Part shown: positions 1 through 7,138 of the stretch, piece after piece
Layout: each line of letters starts with the position of its first letter
Position numbering within the stretch: position 1 is the first letter of the stretch
Assembly: GCA_017614795.1 (NCBI GenBank)
Contig: JAGABD010000094.1
Coordinates: forward strand, 1-21,641
From: Bacteroidales bacterium
Lineage (GTDB): Bacteria; Bacteroidota; Bacteroidia; Bacteroidales; UBA932
Reading direction: 5' to 3'
Length of the DNA: 21,641 nt
Translations under genes and position numbers: made by a program
The notes under the pieces: generated by a model
Database searches by the model: none
What the model was told of the DNA's origin: nothing
What the model saw: only the letters and a program-made list of their open reading frames with translations

Positions 1-1424
1 CGCCTGTCTTTCGGGTAGAGATAGCCGCGGTCGCCGGTGTAAAGCCAGCCGTCCACCACGGTTTCTGCCGTAGCCTCGGGGTTCTTCCAGTAGCCGGCCA
101 TGACGTTTTCGCCGCGAATGACGATTTCGCCGGTAACTCCGTCAGGGACCTCCTTGTGGTCTTCGTCGCAGATCTTGATGTCCATGGGCTGCACGGTGCG
201 GCCGGAGCTGCCGAAGATGGCGTGGCCTGTGGAGTTGGCGCAGATAATCGGCGTAGCCTCGGAAAGGCCATATCCCTGGAATACGGGGATGCCGATTGCG
301 CAGTACCAGCGCTGCAGCTCGATGTCAAGCAGCGCGCCGCCGCCTACGAAGAAGCGCATCCTGTCGCCAAACGCAGCCTCGCGGGCAGGCTTGAATATCT
401 TCTTGTCGAAGAAATTAAGCAGAGGCTTCTTCCAGAACTGCTTGATCCAGGGCTTGCCTGCGTTATAGTATTCACGATTGTAGGATATCGCAAGGTTGAT
501 TGCAAAGTTGAAAAGCTTCTCAACTCTTTCTCCCTTGGCTCGGATGCCGGCCTCGATGGCCTTCTTGAAGTTGCGCGAAAGGGCGGGCACGCTCAGCATG
601 ATGTGCGGGCGAGTATCCTTGATGGCCCCGGGGATGTTCTTAAGGGTTGCGAGCTGAGTCTTTCCGACAGGCACGGTTGCGATGCTGCCGCCGTACATCA
701 TCATGGTGTAGAACCCGGCAACGTGTGCAAAGCAGTGGTCCAGAGGGAGGATGATGAGCATCACCGCACCTTCTTCGATGCCGATTACCGAGGCGCCCTG
801 CTCCACGTTCGCCGTGTAGTTGCGGTGAGTGAGGAGGATGCCCTTGGGATCGGCCGTGGTGCCGGAGGTGTAACTGATATTGGCGTAGTCGTCAGGACCC
901 ACGGAGGCAATGCGCTCTTCGAGTTCCGCCGAATGGTCTTTCATGAATTTGAGACCCATCTCGCGGAGTTCTCCGATGTACATTTCGTTCTTCTCCAGGG
1001 GAATGTCGTCCAGCACTATGACCTTGCGGACACCCTTGCAGCTGCCGATGACGCGACGGATCTTGTGGAGTTCACCTTCAGAGGCAACCACGTACACGCT
1101 GTCGGAGTGGTTGATGCGGAAGTTGAGGTCATGGTCCGACTCGAGCTTATAGGAAAGGGGCACATCCACACCGCCGGCGTAGAGAATGCCCAGTTCCGTC
1201 ATTATCCAGAGATTGCGGCCTTCCGAAAGCAGGGAGACTTTCTCCCCTTTCTGCAACCCAAGTGCCATGAATCCGGCTGCCAGGATGCGACCTTCGTCCC
1301 TCGTTTTCTTGAAAGAGGTCTCGGTCCACACGCCTCCTACCTTTTCCCTGAGGAAAGTGCTGTCGGCATATTTCTTTGAGTACTTTTCGACAAAGTCGAT
1401 AATAGTTTCTCTCTTCTTCTTCAT
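1..1424 (-). CDS. Long-chain acyl-CoA ligase (AMP-forming), C-terminus cut by window edge
   Basis: Adenylate-forming enzyme that would activate fatty acids to acyl-CoA with ATP and CoA. I translated it from the ATG at 1424; it reads open to base 1, giving about 474 residues. Visible motifs: the P-loop-like YTSGTTADPKG starting at residue 185, YGLSEATP at 385-392, and the TGDRG core at 463-467. These are signatures of the AMP-dependent synthetase family, and the spacing fits the long-chain (COG1022-type) branch. The hinge and the C-terminal domain with the catalytic lysine lie beyond the window. It follows the kinase at 1458-2072 by 33 bp on the same strand, so it is probably the last gene of that operon. 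Family is certain. Chain-length specificity cannot be read, so no gene symbol is given. Confidence 0.93.
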   Translation of the reverse strand, partial: MKKKRETIIDFVEKYSKKYADSTFLREKVGGVWTETSFKKTRDEGRILAAGFMALGLQKGEKVSLLSEGRNLWIMTELGILYAGGVDVPLSYKLESDHDLNFRINHSDSVYVVASEGELHKIRRVIGSCKGVRKVIVLDDIPLEKNEMYIGELREMGLKFMKDHSAELEERIASVGPDDYANISYTSGTTADPKGILLTHRNYTANVEQGASVIGIEEGAVMLIILPLDHCFAHVAGFYTMMMYGGSIATVPVGKTQLATLKNIPGAIKDTRPHIMLSVPALSRNFKKAIEAGIRAKGERVEKLFNFAINLAISYNREYYNAGKPWIKQFWKKPLLNFFDKKIFKPAREAAFGDRMRFFVGGGALLDIELQRWYCAIGIPVFQGYGLSEATPIICANSTGHAIFGSSGRTVQPMDIKICDEDHKEVPDGVTGEIVIRGENVMAGYWKNPEATAETVVDGWLYTGDRGYLYPKDR

Positions 1425-1457
1425 TCAGTGTCGTTTGCGGCGAAGCCGCCTATGCGG

Positions 1458-2072
1458 TTATTTGAAAAGTCCGTAGAGTTTGGCGTCAATCATGTCGGTA
1501 ACCTTCTCGAAATCCTCGGGGTTGTTGCCGAACTTGATATTGTCGCCGTCCACGATCAGCAGGTTTGCAGGATAATCCTTGATCCAGTTCTCATATTTCT
1601 CGTTGAGGCCCGTAAGATAGTCGATGCGGATGCTCTTCTCGTACTCGCGACCCCTCTTCTGTATCTGCGAGATAAGGTTAGGAATGGTGGAACGGATGTA
1701 GATGAGCAGGTCGGGATAACCCACGAGCGACATCATCAGATCGAAAAGATCCGAATAATTGTCGAAGTCGCGCGAGCTCATCAGCCCCATATCGTGAAGG
1801 TTGGGGGCGAAGATGCGGGCGTCCTCGTAAATGGTACGGTCCTGGATTACCACGTCGTCGGTCTTGGATATGTCCACCACGTCCTTGAAGCGCTTGTTGA
1901 GGAAGTAGATCTGGAGATTGAACGACCAGCGTTCCATATCCTCATAAAAATCAGCCAGATAGGGGTTGAAGTCCACCGATTCGAACTTGGGAATCCAACC
2001 GTAGTGGGCGGCGAGCATCTTGGTGAGCGTGGTCTTTCCGCAACCGATGTTTCCTGCTATAGCGATGTGCAT
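1458..2072 (-). CDS. Deoxynucleoside kinase, copy 1
   Basis: Phosphorylates deoxynucleosides to dNMPs in the salvage pathway (dNK/dCK/dGK family, cytoplasmic). The 204-residue length is normal for the bacterial family. P-loop GNIGCGKTT is at residues 7-15, the DRT catalytic motif at 78-80 and the arginine-rich LID KRGREYE at 139-145. It is a paralogue of the gene just upstream (2108-2722): the two align without gaps, with about 117 of 204 residues identical by hand count, and both end in LYGLFK. The 35-bp gap between them carries a possible internal promoter. Bacterial tandem pairs of this type often divide the work between purine and pyrimidine deoxynucleosides, but substrate preference cannot be assigned here. 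Confidence 0.93.
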   Translation of the reverse strand: MHIAIAGNIGCGKTTLTKMLAAHYGWIPKFESVDFNPYLADFYEDMERWSFNLQIYFLNKRFKDVVDISKTDDVVIQDRTIYEDARIFAPNLHDMGLMSSRDFDNYSDLFDLMMSLVGYPDLLIYIRSTIPNLISQIQKRGREYEKSIRIDYLTGLNEKYENWIKDYPANLLIVDGDNIKFGNNPEDFEKVTDMIDAKLYGLFK

Positions 2073-2093
2073 AATCGTGTTTTATTTAATCTT

Positions 2094-2101
2094 ACAAATA
2101 T
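2094..2101 (-). promoter_or_regulatory. Putative internal promoter -7 element
   Basis: On the minus strand this reads TATATTTG, a match to the Bacteroidota -7 form TAnnTTTG. It lies just after the stop of the upstream kinase and 21 bases before the ATG of the downstream kinase. No convincing -33 TTTG is seen. It could let copy 1 and the acyl-CoA ligase be expressed separately from copy 2. Confidence 0.4.
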
Positions 2102-2107
2102 AATCTT

Positions 2108-2722
2108 TTATTTGAACAGTCCGTAGAGTTCGGCGTCTATCTTGTCGGTTATCATCGCGAAATCTTCGGGATTGTTCTTGAAGTCGAGCCCGTCGGTTTC
2201 GATGGTCAGGAGCCTTCCCTTATAGCCCGAAATCCACTCTTCGTAATGGCGGTTGAGCCCGCTGAGGTATTCGATGCTCATCCCCTGCTCGTAATCGCGT
2301 CCACGCTTCTGGATGTTGGCCACCAGGTGCTCGATGCTAGATTTGAGGTAGATGAGGAGCTCGGGCGGCTTCACCATGCTCATCATTATCTCGAAGAGCT
2401 GCATATAGGTTTCGTAGTCTCGCTCGGAGAGGTTGCCCATCTCGTAGTTGTTCGCCACGAAGATATGCACGCCTTCCATAAGGGTGCGGTCCTGGATGAT
2501 GGTCTCGTTGCTGTGGGAAATCTCTATGAGATCCTTGAAGCGCTGCGCCAGGAAGTAGGTCTCAAGATTGTAGCTCCAGCGGGGGATATCCTTGTAATAA
2601 TCTTCGAGATAGGGATTGTAGGTGACGGACTCGAACTGGGGTTTCCAGCCGTAATGGGCCGCCAGCATGGTCGTGAGTGTGGTTTTCCCGCTACCGATAT
2701 TTCCTGCAACGCCGATGTGCAT
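2108..2722 (-). CDS. Deoxynucleoside kinase, copy 2
   Basis: Second deoxynucleoside kinase of the tandem pair and the first gene of the minus-strand operon. It has 204 residues, with P-loop GNIGSGKTT at 7-15, DRT at 78-80 and LID KRGRDYE at 139-145. The pair is most conserved at the P-loop, at the NPYL/RWS region (residues 36-50) and at the C-terminus; it is least alike around residues 81-100. Divergence there could mean different substrates, which is inference. The ATG at 2722 is supported by the P-loop beginning six residues later, as in the family. The gene is divergent from the metallo-hydrolase at 2782, sharing a 59-bp intergenic region that carries a -7 element on each strand. Confidence 0.93.
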   Translation of the reverse strand: MHIGVAGNIGSGKTTLTTMLAAHYGWKPQFESVTYNPYLEDYYKDIPRWSYNLETYFLAQRFKDLIEISHSNETIIQDRTLMEGVHIFVANNYEMGNLSERDYETYMQLFEIMMSMVKPPELLIYLKSSIEHLVANIQKRGRDYEQGMSIEYLSGLNRHYEEWISGYKGRLLTIETDGLDFKNNPEDFAMITDKIDAELYGLFK

Positions 2723-2744
2723 CTGTTTTGGTTTAGTTAGTTCA

Positions 2745-2752
2745 CAAAGATA
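2745..2752 (-). promoter_or_regulatory. Putative promoter -7 element for the kinase operon
   Basis: TATCTTTG on the minus strand, ending 22 bases before the ATG at 2722, a normal spacing for a short leader. No clear TTTG is found near -33. It faces away from a second TATCTTTG on the plus strand 12 bases further on. Confidence 0.55.
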
Positions 2753-2764
2753 ATAAAAACTACT

Positions 2765-2772
2765 TATCTTTG
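2765..2772 (+). promoter_or_regulatory. Putative promoter -7 element for the metallo-hydrolase
   Basis: TATCTTTG on the plus strand, followed by only 9 bases before the ATG at 2782. Transcription starting a few bases after the element would give an almost leaderless mRNA. The upstream -33 position (2741-2744, TTCA) is a poor match. Confidence 0.5.
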
Positions 2773-2781
2773 CTCACCGGT

Positions 2782-3480
2782 ATGAAAATCAGGCGCTACA
2801 ACTGCAACTACCTTTCCGAGAACTGCTACGTCGCTTCCGCAGGGAGCAACGCGGCAATTGTCGACCCCGGCTTTTTCGACGAGGAGCTGCCCGCTCTCTA
2901 CGAGTATCTGGAGGCCGAAGGGCTGACGCCCCGCGCCATCCTGCTCACCCACGCCCACTTCGACCATATGCTGGCCGCGAAGGTGCTGCAGGAGCGTTTC
3001 GGCGGCATCCCCGTCTATATGCATCCGGCAGAGGCCACGACGCTCGAGCTCGACAAAAAATACGTGGACGAAAGCGGGATTTCAGGCTTCCAGCCGGAGT
3101 TCGTTTCCACCCCGGTGGAGGACGGAGAGGTGCTGGACCTGGCGGACGGCCTGTCGTTCAAGGTCATCGCGACTCCGGGCCATACTCCCGGCGGAGTGTG
3201 CTGGTATTGCGAAGACGCTGGGGTGCTGTTCAGCGGCGACACGCTTTTCGCGGGCACCATCGGCCGCACCGACCTTGAATACGGCGACTACGATGCGATT
3301 ATCCGCAGCATTATGGAGAAGCTGGTTTTCCTGCCGGGCGAAACCGACGTCTACCCCGGTCACGGGCGTCCTACGACCATCTCGGAAGAACGTATAAGCA
3401 ACCCCTTCCTGGAGCCCTTCAACGAGCCTTCGGAGGATTCTGACGAGGATCTTTCTCCGGTGACTTTCCACATGGACTGA
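2782..3480 (+). CDS. Metallo-beta-lactamase-fold hydrolase (glyoxalase II-like)
   Basis: Soluble binuclear-metal hydrolase of 232 residues in the glyoxalase II/YcbL-like branch of the MBL superfamily. All metal ligands expected for the fold are present: THAHFDH gives H57, H59, D61 and H62; H134 is in TPGHTPGG; D153 is in FSGDTLF; H194 is in YPGHGRP. An in-frame TTG at 2770 would add four residues, but that triplet is inside the -7 element TATCTTTG, so the ATG at 2782 is chosen. The acidic C-terminal tail (about residues 205-232) lacks the substrate-binding extension of full glyoxalase II. The likely substrate is a small thioester or similar; the exact reaction is unknown. The 3' end overlaps a small minus-strand ORF by 62 bp. 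Confidence 0.9.
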   Translation: MKIRRYNCNYLSENCYVASAGSNAAIVDPGFFDEELPALYEYLEAEGLTPRAILLTHAHFDHMLAAKVLQERFGGIPVYMHPAEATTLELDKKYVDESGISGFQPEFVSTPVEDGEVLDLADGLSFKVIATPGHTPGGVCWYCEDAGVLFSGDTLFAGTIGRTDLEYGDYDAIIRSIMEKLVFLPGETDVYPGHGRPTTISEERISNPFLEPFNEPSEDSDEDLSPVTFHMD

Positions 3481-3610
3481 GCCTTTTTACGGACACTATC
3501 TTTCCGCCTTTCCTGCGGATCACCAGTCCGTGCCTGATGCTCACGCTCTCCTTCCCCGCATCCTTTCCGAACGCGGCGTCGTACTGTTTCTCAAGGAAAT
3601 TGTCCGCCAT
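3419..3610 (-). CDS. Small hypothetical protein (63 aa) behind hicB
   Basis: A basic 63-residue ORF beginning MADNFLEKQYD. It starts 3 bp after the hicB stop codon, so it is probably read on the same mRNA. Its 3' end runs 62 bp antisense into the metallo-hydrolase gene. The opening MADN-LE-K resembles small Bacteroidota proteins I recall only as uncharacterised, so this is weak recognition. Residues 24-44 alternate Lys/Arg and hydrophobic positions; the last 20 residues are Pro/Lys-rich and could be unstructured. No domain, signal peptide or membrane segment is visible. It could be an accessory third component of the toxin-antitoxin unit, a conserved stand-alone small protein, or a chance ORF. 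Confidence 0.45.
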   Translation of the reverse strand: MADNFLEKQYDAAFGKDAGKESVSIRHGLVIRRKGGKIVSVKRLSPCGKSPEKDPRQNPPKAR

Positions 3611-3613
3611 AAA

Positions 3614-3946
3614 CTATGACACTGCGGCCTGAAGCGCGCGTGAAATAAAATCGTTCAGGCTGATTCCCATGGCTTCAGCCTTTTCAGCCGCAGTCCCGTG
3701 CAGCGCGGAAGATATTCGAAGCACCAGTCTCCCACTATACGGCTTTTCAGGTTCCTCGCCCTTTTCTTGACAAGAGTCCAAATAGTGGTCTACGGCATCC
3801 TCGAAGTCCTTCCGCAATGTTTCCGCCGAATTGCCCTCGTACACGATGATAGCCTTCCGAAGGCCCTCTACGTGTCCGACGAAGTAGTTTTCTTCTTCCG
3901 AATACTCCACATTTCCCACGTAACCTTTATACCTTAGTTTTCCCAT
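3614..3946 (-). CDS. hicB: HicB-family antitoxin
   Basis: Antitoxin of a type II HicAB pair, 110 residues. The N-terminal half (residues 1-65, with YKGYVGNVEYSEEENYFVG and later ETLRKDFEDAVDHYL) is the partly degraded RNase-H-like HicB fold that binds and blocks HicA. The C-terminal part (about 70-110, with GRLVLRISSALHG and MGISLNDFISRALQ) is a ribbon-helix-helix/Arc-type DNA-binding tail used for autoregulation. The reading frame is open further upstream, but the ATG at 3946 is chosen because it begins the conserved fold and gives the usual short overlap with hicA (13 bp). The order toxin first, antitoxin second is the normal hicAB arrangement. Confidence 0.9.
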   Translation of the reverse strand: MGKLRYKGYVGNVEYSEEENYFVGHVEGLRKAIIVYEGNSAETLRKDFEDAVDHYLDSCQEKGEEPEKPYSGRLVLRISSALHGTAAEKAEAMGISLNDFISRALQAAVS

Positions 3947-4194
3947 AGCAATTTCTTCGCTCTCAGTTCTTTGTATATTTCTTTCAGCACTATGACTTTC
4001 ATTATGCTTCCAGGGTGCGGGCGATGGATGCACAGTTTCATTCCTTCCCTTTCAAACATCACTCTGGACCCCGACGTGTTCCCCTTATTGTTCATCTCAA
4101 AACCCAAGAAACCAAGCAGGCTCACAAGTTCGTCGAACGTAAAGTCTTTGGGCAGTTGGGCAAAGCGTTCTGTCAGTTTTTCTTTTTTACTCAC
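3934..4194 (-). CDS. hicA: HicA-family toxin (putative mRNA interferase)
   Basis: 86-residue HicA-like toxin, a small dsRBD-fold ribonuclease expected to cut mRNA when not bound by HicB. It starts at GTG (4194); no upstream in-frame alternative looks better. The segment GFEMNNKGNTSGSRVMF matches the HicA core, but the residue after Gly-Ser is Arg44 where the classical catalytic His sits. The later CIHRPHPG (His57, His60) is kept. From memory, a SGSR/HxPHP version exists among HicA relatives, so this may be a subfamily and not a dead toxin. A full Bacteroidota promoter lies against the start codon (4197-4228), allowing expression independent of the ATPase gene upstream. Confidence 0.88.
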   Translation of the reverse strand: MSKKEKLTERFAQLPKDFTFDELVSLLGFLGFEMNNKGNTSGSRVMFEREGMKLCIHRPHPGSIMKVIVLKEIYKELRAKKLLWEN

Positions 4195-4196
4195 GG

Positions 4197-4228
4197 CAAA
4201 GATACTAAAAATGATACTATTTTACAAA
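4197..4228 (-). promoter_or_regulatory. Bacteroidota-type promoter of hicAB
   Basis: The minus strand shows TTTG (4225-4228), a 20-bp spacer, then TATCTTTG (4197-4204): the best -33/-7 match in the window. The TTTG overlaps the last codons and stop of yifB. Only two bases separate the -7 element from the GTG of hicA, so the transcript should be leaderless or start within the coding sequence. Confidence 0.7.
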
Positions 4229-5817
4229 TCGAGGATATTGCGTTTGTCGAGGAAGCGGTAGGCGGAGGCTTCGGAGATGTGGCGCGGGAGGATGGGACCG
4301 GGGACGGGAGGAGCACCGGTGACGACCGACTCGGCGGCCGCTTCGAGGTCGGCAATGGTGCGCGAGAGCTTGATTATCCGGGAGAATGCCCGGGCGGAAA
4401 GGCCGAGACGGTCGATGAGTTTTTGCAGCAGCTGGTTGCACTCGGAGGTGAGCGGGCAGAACTTCTCCAACTGGCGGTTGTTCATCTCGGCATTGGTGAA
4501 GATGCCCTCCCCCGCGAAACGCTCCTTCTGGATTTCCCTCGCCGCAAGCACCCTGGCGGCTATCGCCGCACTGCTCTCCCCCTTGGTTCTCGCCACAAGC
4601 CTGCCGGTATCGACCGGATGAACCCAGAGATGAATGTCTATCCTGTCCATAATGGGGCCCGAAAGTCTCGAGAGATAGCCCCGCACCTGGCCGATGCTGC
4701 AGGTGCACCGATCCCCTTCGCCGTAATAGCCGCAAGGGCAGGGATTGGTCGCCGCGACAAGCATAAACGACGCAGGATACACCAGCTTCGCCCGAAGGCG
4801 CGACACCTCGACGCAGCGGTCCTCTATCGGCCCCCGCAACGCCTCTATGACGGATTTGGGCATCTGGGCCAGCTCATCCAGAAAGAGCACCCCGTTGTGG
4901 GCCAGGCTGACCTCCCCGGGTACAAGGCTGTCGCCGCCTCCGCCGCCGATAAGGGCCGGGAGCGAAGCGCTGTAATGCGGTGCCCGGAACGGCCTCTGGC
5001 GCATCAGCCCGAAGGGGTTCTCGCGCTTTCCGACGACCGAATAGAGCTTGCTGGTTACCAAAGATTCCTCCTTCGTCATCGGGGGCAATATCCCCGCCAT
5101 TGCTTTCGCCATAGAGCTCTTCCCCGAACCGGGGGCACCGATCAAAATCAGGTTGTGCGAACCCGCCACGGCGATTTCCGCACCCCGCTTCGCTCCTTCC
5201 TGCCCTATTATTTCCGCAAAATCCATATACCCCGGGGCCTGGCCCTTGGCTTTCTCCACGCTCTCCAGGACGTCAGCCCTGTTGCGTATCAGCAGGTCCT
5301 CGTTGTTTTCGCGCTCTTCAAGGATGCGCAGCACCTCGTCCAGCGTATCCACCCCATACACCCTGGACTCGGTAAACTCGAGCGCTTCCAGCGCCGAACG
5401 TTTCGGAAGTATGCAGCCTTCAAAGCCCAGCTTCTCCGCCAATTCCGCGAAGAGCAACGCCCCTGGAACGTCGCGCACTGAAGCGTCCAGACCGAGTTCG
5501 CCCATTATTATGTACCGGCCCAAGCCCGGAAGGCTGCGCTGTTCCGAAGCCGCGATTATCCCCAGCGCTATCGGCAGGTCGTAGCCGCTCCCGTTCTTGT
5601 GCATATCCGCAGGCGCGAGATTGATGACTATTTTCTTCCCAGGGATATGGAAGCCCATCGACTGCAGGGCCGTTATTGTACGGAGAAGGCTCTCCTTTAC
5701 GGCAGCGTCGGCAAGTCCGACCAGATGTATTCCGATGCCTCGGTCGATGTTCACCTCGACTGTCACGGGCACGGCGTCGATGCCCACGCATTTCGCCCCT
5801 TTGATGTCCACAAGCAT
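4222..5817 (-). CDS. YifB/ComM family Mg-chelatase-like AAA+ ATPase
   Basis: 531-residue AAA+ ATPase of the YifB/ComM group; ComM in Gram-negative bacteria is a hexameric helicase promoting branch migration during natural transformation. An N-terminal Lon-protease-like (ChlI-type) domain covers about 1-165. Walker A GAPGSGKS is at 227-234, the conserved FRAPHYSAS at 277-285, Walker B LFLDEL at 311-316, and a four-cysteine cluster (C360, C362, C371, C373) in NPCPCGYYGEGDRCTCS. The C-terminal Mg_chelatase_C region follows. Length is near the family's usual 500-510. It starts 3 bp after the stop of the lipoprotein gene upstream, so the two look co-transcribed. A role in DNA uptake or recombination is inferred from family only. 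Confidence 0.95.
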   Translation of the reverse strand: MLVDIKGAKCVGIDAVPVTVEVNIDRGIGIHLVGLADAAVKESLLRTITALQSMGFHIPGKKIVINLAPADMHKNGSGYDLPIALGIIAASEQRSLPGLGRYIIMGELGLDASVRDVPGALLFAELAEKLGFEGCILPKRSALEALEFTESRVYGVDTLDEVLRILEERENNEDLLIRNRADVLESVEKAKGQAPGYMDFAEIIGQEGAKRGAEIAVAGSHNLILIGAPGSGKSSMAKAMAGILPPMTKEESLVTSKLYSVVGKRENPFGLMRQRPFRAPHYSASLPALIGGGGGDSLVPGEVSLAHNGVLFLDELAQMPKSVIEALRGPIEDRCVEVSRLRAKLVYPASFMLVAATNPCPCGYYGEGDRCTCSIGQVRGYLSRLSGPIMDRIDIHLWVHPVDTGRLVARTKGESSAAIAARVLAAREIQKERFAGEGIFTNAEMNNRQLEKFCPLTSECNQLLQKLIDRLGLSARAFSRIIKLSRTIADLEAAAESVVTGAPPVPGPILPRHISEASAYRFLDKRNILDL

Positions 5818-5820
5818 AAC

Positions 5821-7026
5821 TCAGCGTTTTATTTCCATTGCCACGGAAGTGATGTAGCCGTTGATATTGATGATGTACTCCTCGTCCTCGCACAGCAGAT
5901 AGGGCTTCCCGCCCTTGGCACGGGGGTTTACGCCGATGATGAAGCCGTCGTCGGTCGCCACCGCGCAATCGCGCGTGAATACATAGGAAGATGGTATTTC
6001 GAAAAGGGCGTCATCCCCGTCCTCCACCAAGAACCCGTCCCCCTCCGGGATGACTGCGTACGCCTCGGCGCCGTTGTGGTATACGAAATATGCGGGAGCG
6101 GAGAATGCGACCCCGGAACCTGTTACAGGCATATAAACTGAAACGGGGTCTTCAGCATGGAATATCCCGGCGACTTCCTTCGCTTTTCTGGTTCCGGTCA
6201 CGTATATGTCGCCATCCTCGATGACGATGCCGGCGGAGCTCCATTCAAGCGAGCCCAACGAATAAGTCTTCGCGGGGGCCTTGAGGAAGCTGTACAGGCT
6301 CCCCATATAGAAAACATACTCTTTCCTGTCGTGGATCTTGACGTCTATGATCTCCAGCGCGGAAGACGGCAGGGATATCTTCGACGGCGACTCGTCCTGC
6401 ACCTTCCAGCACTTGTCCGAAATGTCCTTGTAGCAGAAGCAGAAATGGCCGCCGTCCCTGTAGATGGCTCCGGTGCGTCCGTATGCCGATGAGCCGAAGT
6501 CCCCGAAGACCCGGCAGTCCGGCAGGTCCAACAGCAGTTCGCCGTTCCTGCGGAAGCGGTATCCGCCTCCGGAACGCAGCCTTCCAAGCGTATACACGGC
6601 ACTGCCGAACGGCAGCAGGCCCACCAGGAACTCCCTGCCGGCATAGCGGAACAGCTCCTCCCCGTCGCATTTTATAACCGTCTCGGCCTCGGTCACATAC
6701 TCGGTGTAGAGATGCCCGTTTATAAGGTGGTGCGTGTCCGGGTCGGTGCTTATGAAATATTGCGGCCCTGTCCTGTACACTGCCGCCAGCTCCATATCCT
6801 TATATAAAAGGAGTTCGCACGAGGACGCTCCCGCCGCAGTGTCGCGATGCCAGTCGTAATCTTCCGGCGCGCTGATCGCAGTCAGCAGGAGAACCGTGTC
6901 GGATACAGTGGTTGTTGGAAGCGGTGTGGGGAGGTCCGGCGTCCGTCCTTTCGTGTCGACCTTCTCGCAGGAAAGCAGGAGCGTCGCGAGCAGCGCGGGC
7001 AGGGCCGCAAGTGGTTTCAATTTCAT
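5821..7026 (-). CDS. Uncharacterised lipoprotein (401 aa)
   Basis: I do not recognise the family. The chosen start at 7026 gives a clean lipoprotein signal: MKLK, a hydrophobic run, then LLLSC with Cys20 as the lipidated residue. The in-frame ATG three codons earlier would only add MCD. After a Thr/Pro-rich spacer (about 24-45) the rest is rich in short beta-strand-like stretches separated by Gly/Asp turns (for example YRDGGHFCFCY and VIEDGDIYVTGT), compatible with a beta-propeller, but no repeat is exact enough to claim it. Surface or periplasmic location is inferred. It is probably the first gene of an operon with yifB (3-bp gap), an unexplained pairing of an envelope protein with a cytoplasmic DNA-processing ATPase. 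Confidence 0.8.
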   Translation of the reverse strand: MKLKPLAALPALLATLLLSCEKVDTKGRTPDLPTPLPTTTVSDTVLLLTAISAPEDYDWHRDTAAGASSCELLLYKDMELAAVYRTGPQYFISTDPDTHHLINGHLYTEYVTEAETVIKCDGEELFRYAGREFLVGLLPFGSAVYTLGRLRSGGGYRFRRNGELLLDLPDCRVFGDFGSSAYGRTGAIYRDGGHFCFCYKDISDKCWKVQDESPSKISLPSSALEIIDVKIHDRKEYVFYMGSLYSFLKAPAKTYSLGSLEWSSAGIVIEDGDIYVTGTRKAKEVAGIFHAEDPVSVYMPVTGSGVAFSAPAYFVYHNGAEAYAVIPEGDGFLVEDGDDALFEIPSSYVFTRDCAVATDDGFIIGVNPRAKGGKPYLLCEDEEYIININGYITSVAMEIKR

Positions 7027-7029
7027 ATC

Positions 7030-7047
7030 GCACAATTTTTCTTGTGC
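7030..7047 (-). promoter_or_regulatory. Inverted repeat just before the lipoprotein start
   Basis: GCACAA, six-base spacer, TTGTGC: a perfect 6-bp inverted repeat ending 3 bases before the ATG at 7026. It overlaps a near-match -7 element (TTCATTTG on the minus strand, about 7044-7051). It could be an operator or a small stem at the mRNA 5' end. It is short enough that chance is possible. Confidence 0.3.
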
Positions 7048-7051
7048 AAAT

Positions 7052-7080
7052 GAAATAAAAAAATAACCCGCCCGAAGGGT
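7052..7080 (-). terminator. Possible weak intrinsic terminator of the sigma/anti-sigma operon
   Basis: Minus-strand RNA would read ACCC, loop TTCGGGC, GGGT, then a U-rich run (about ten U in the next twelve bases). The stem is only 4 bp, so the call rests mainly on the U tract and its place after the anti-sigma gene (stop at 7139). A second short inverted repeat (TTTCTTT/AAAGAAA, 7110-7129) lies closer to the stop codon. Confidence 0.35.
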
Positions 7081-7138
7081 AAAACGGGGGGTCTAAAAAA
7101 CTATTTATGTTTCTTTAATTAAAAAGAAAACTTAACTC

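Noticed and set aside
156..1379. Long plus-strand open frame (407 codons) opposite the acyl-CoA ligase
   Set aside because: It is the antisense shadow of a gene with clear adenylate-forming motifs, and the translation has no recognisable domain.
2770..2781. Upstream TTG start for the metallo-hydrolase
   Set aside because: The TTG is part of the -7 element TATCTTTG; the ATG at 2782 begins the conserved fold.
3947..4033. Longer HicB with 29 extra N-terminal residues
   Set aside because: The extension is antisense-free but lies wholly inside hicA in another frame and has no family resemblance; HicB proteins begin at the MGKLRYKGYV region.
4015..5481. Long plus-strand open frame (488 codons) opposite yifB
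   Set aside because: Antisense shadow of the AAA+ ATPase in GC-rich DNA; also runs across hicA. Composition is Arg/His/Pro-rich without any motif.
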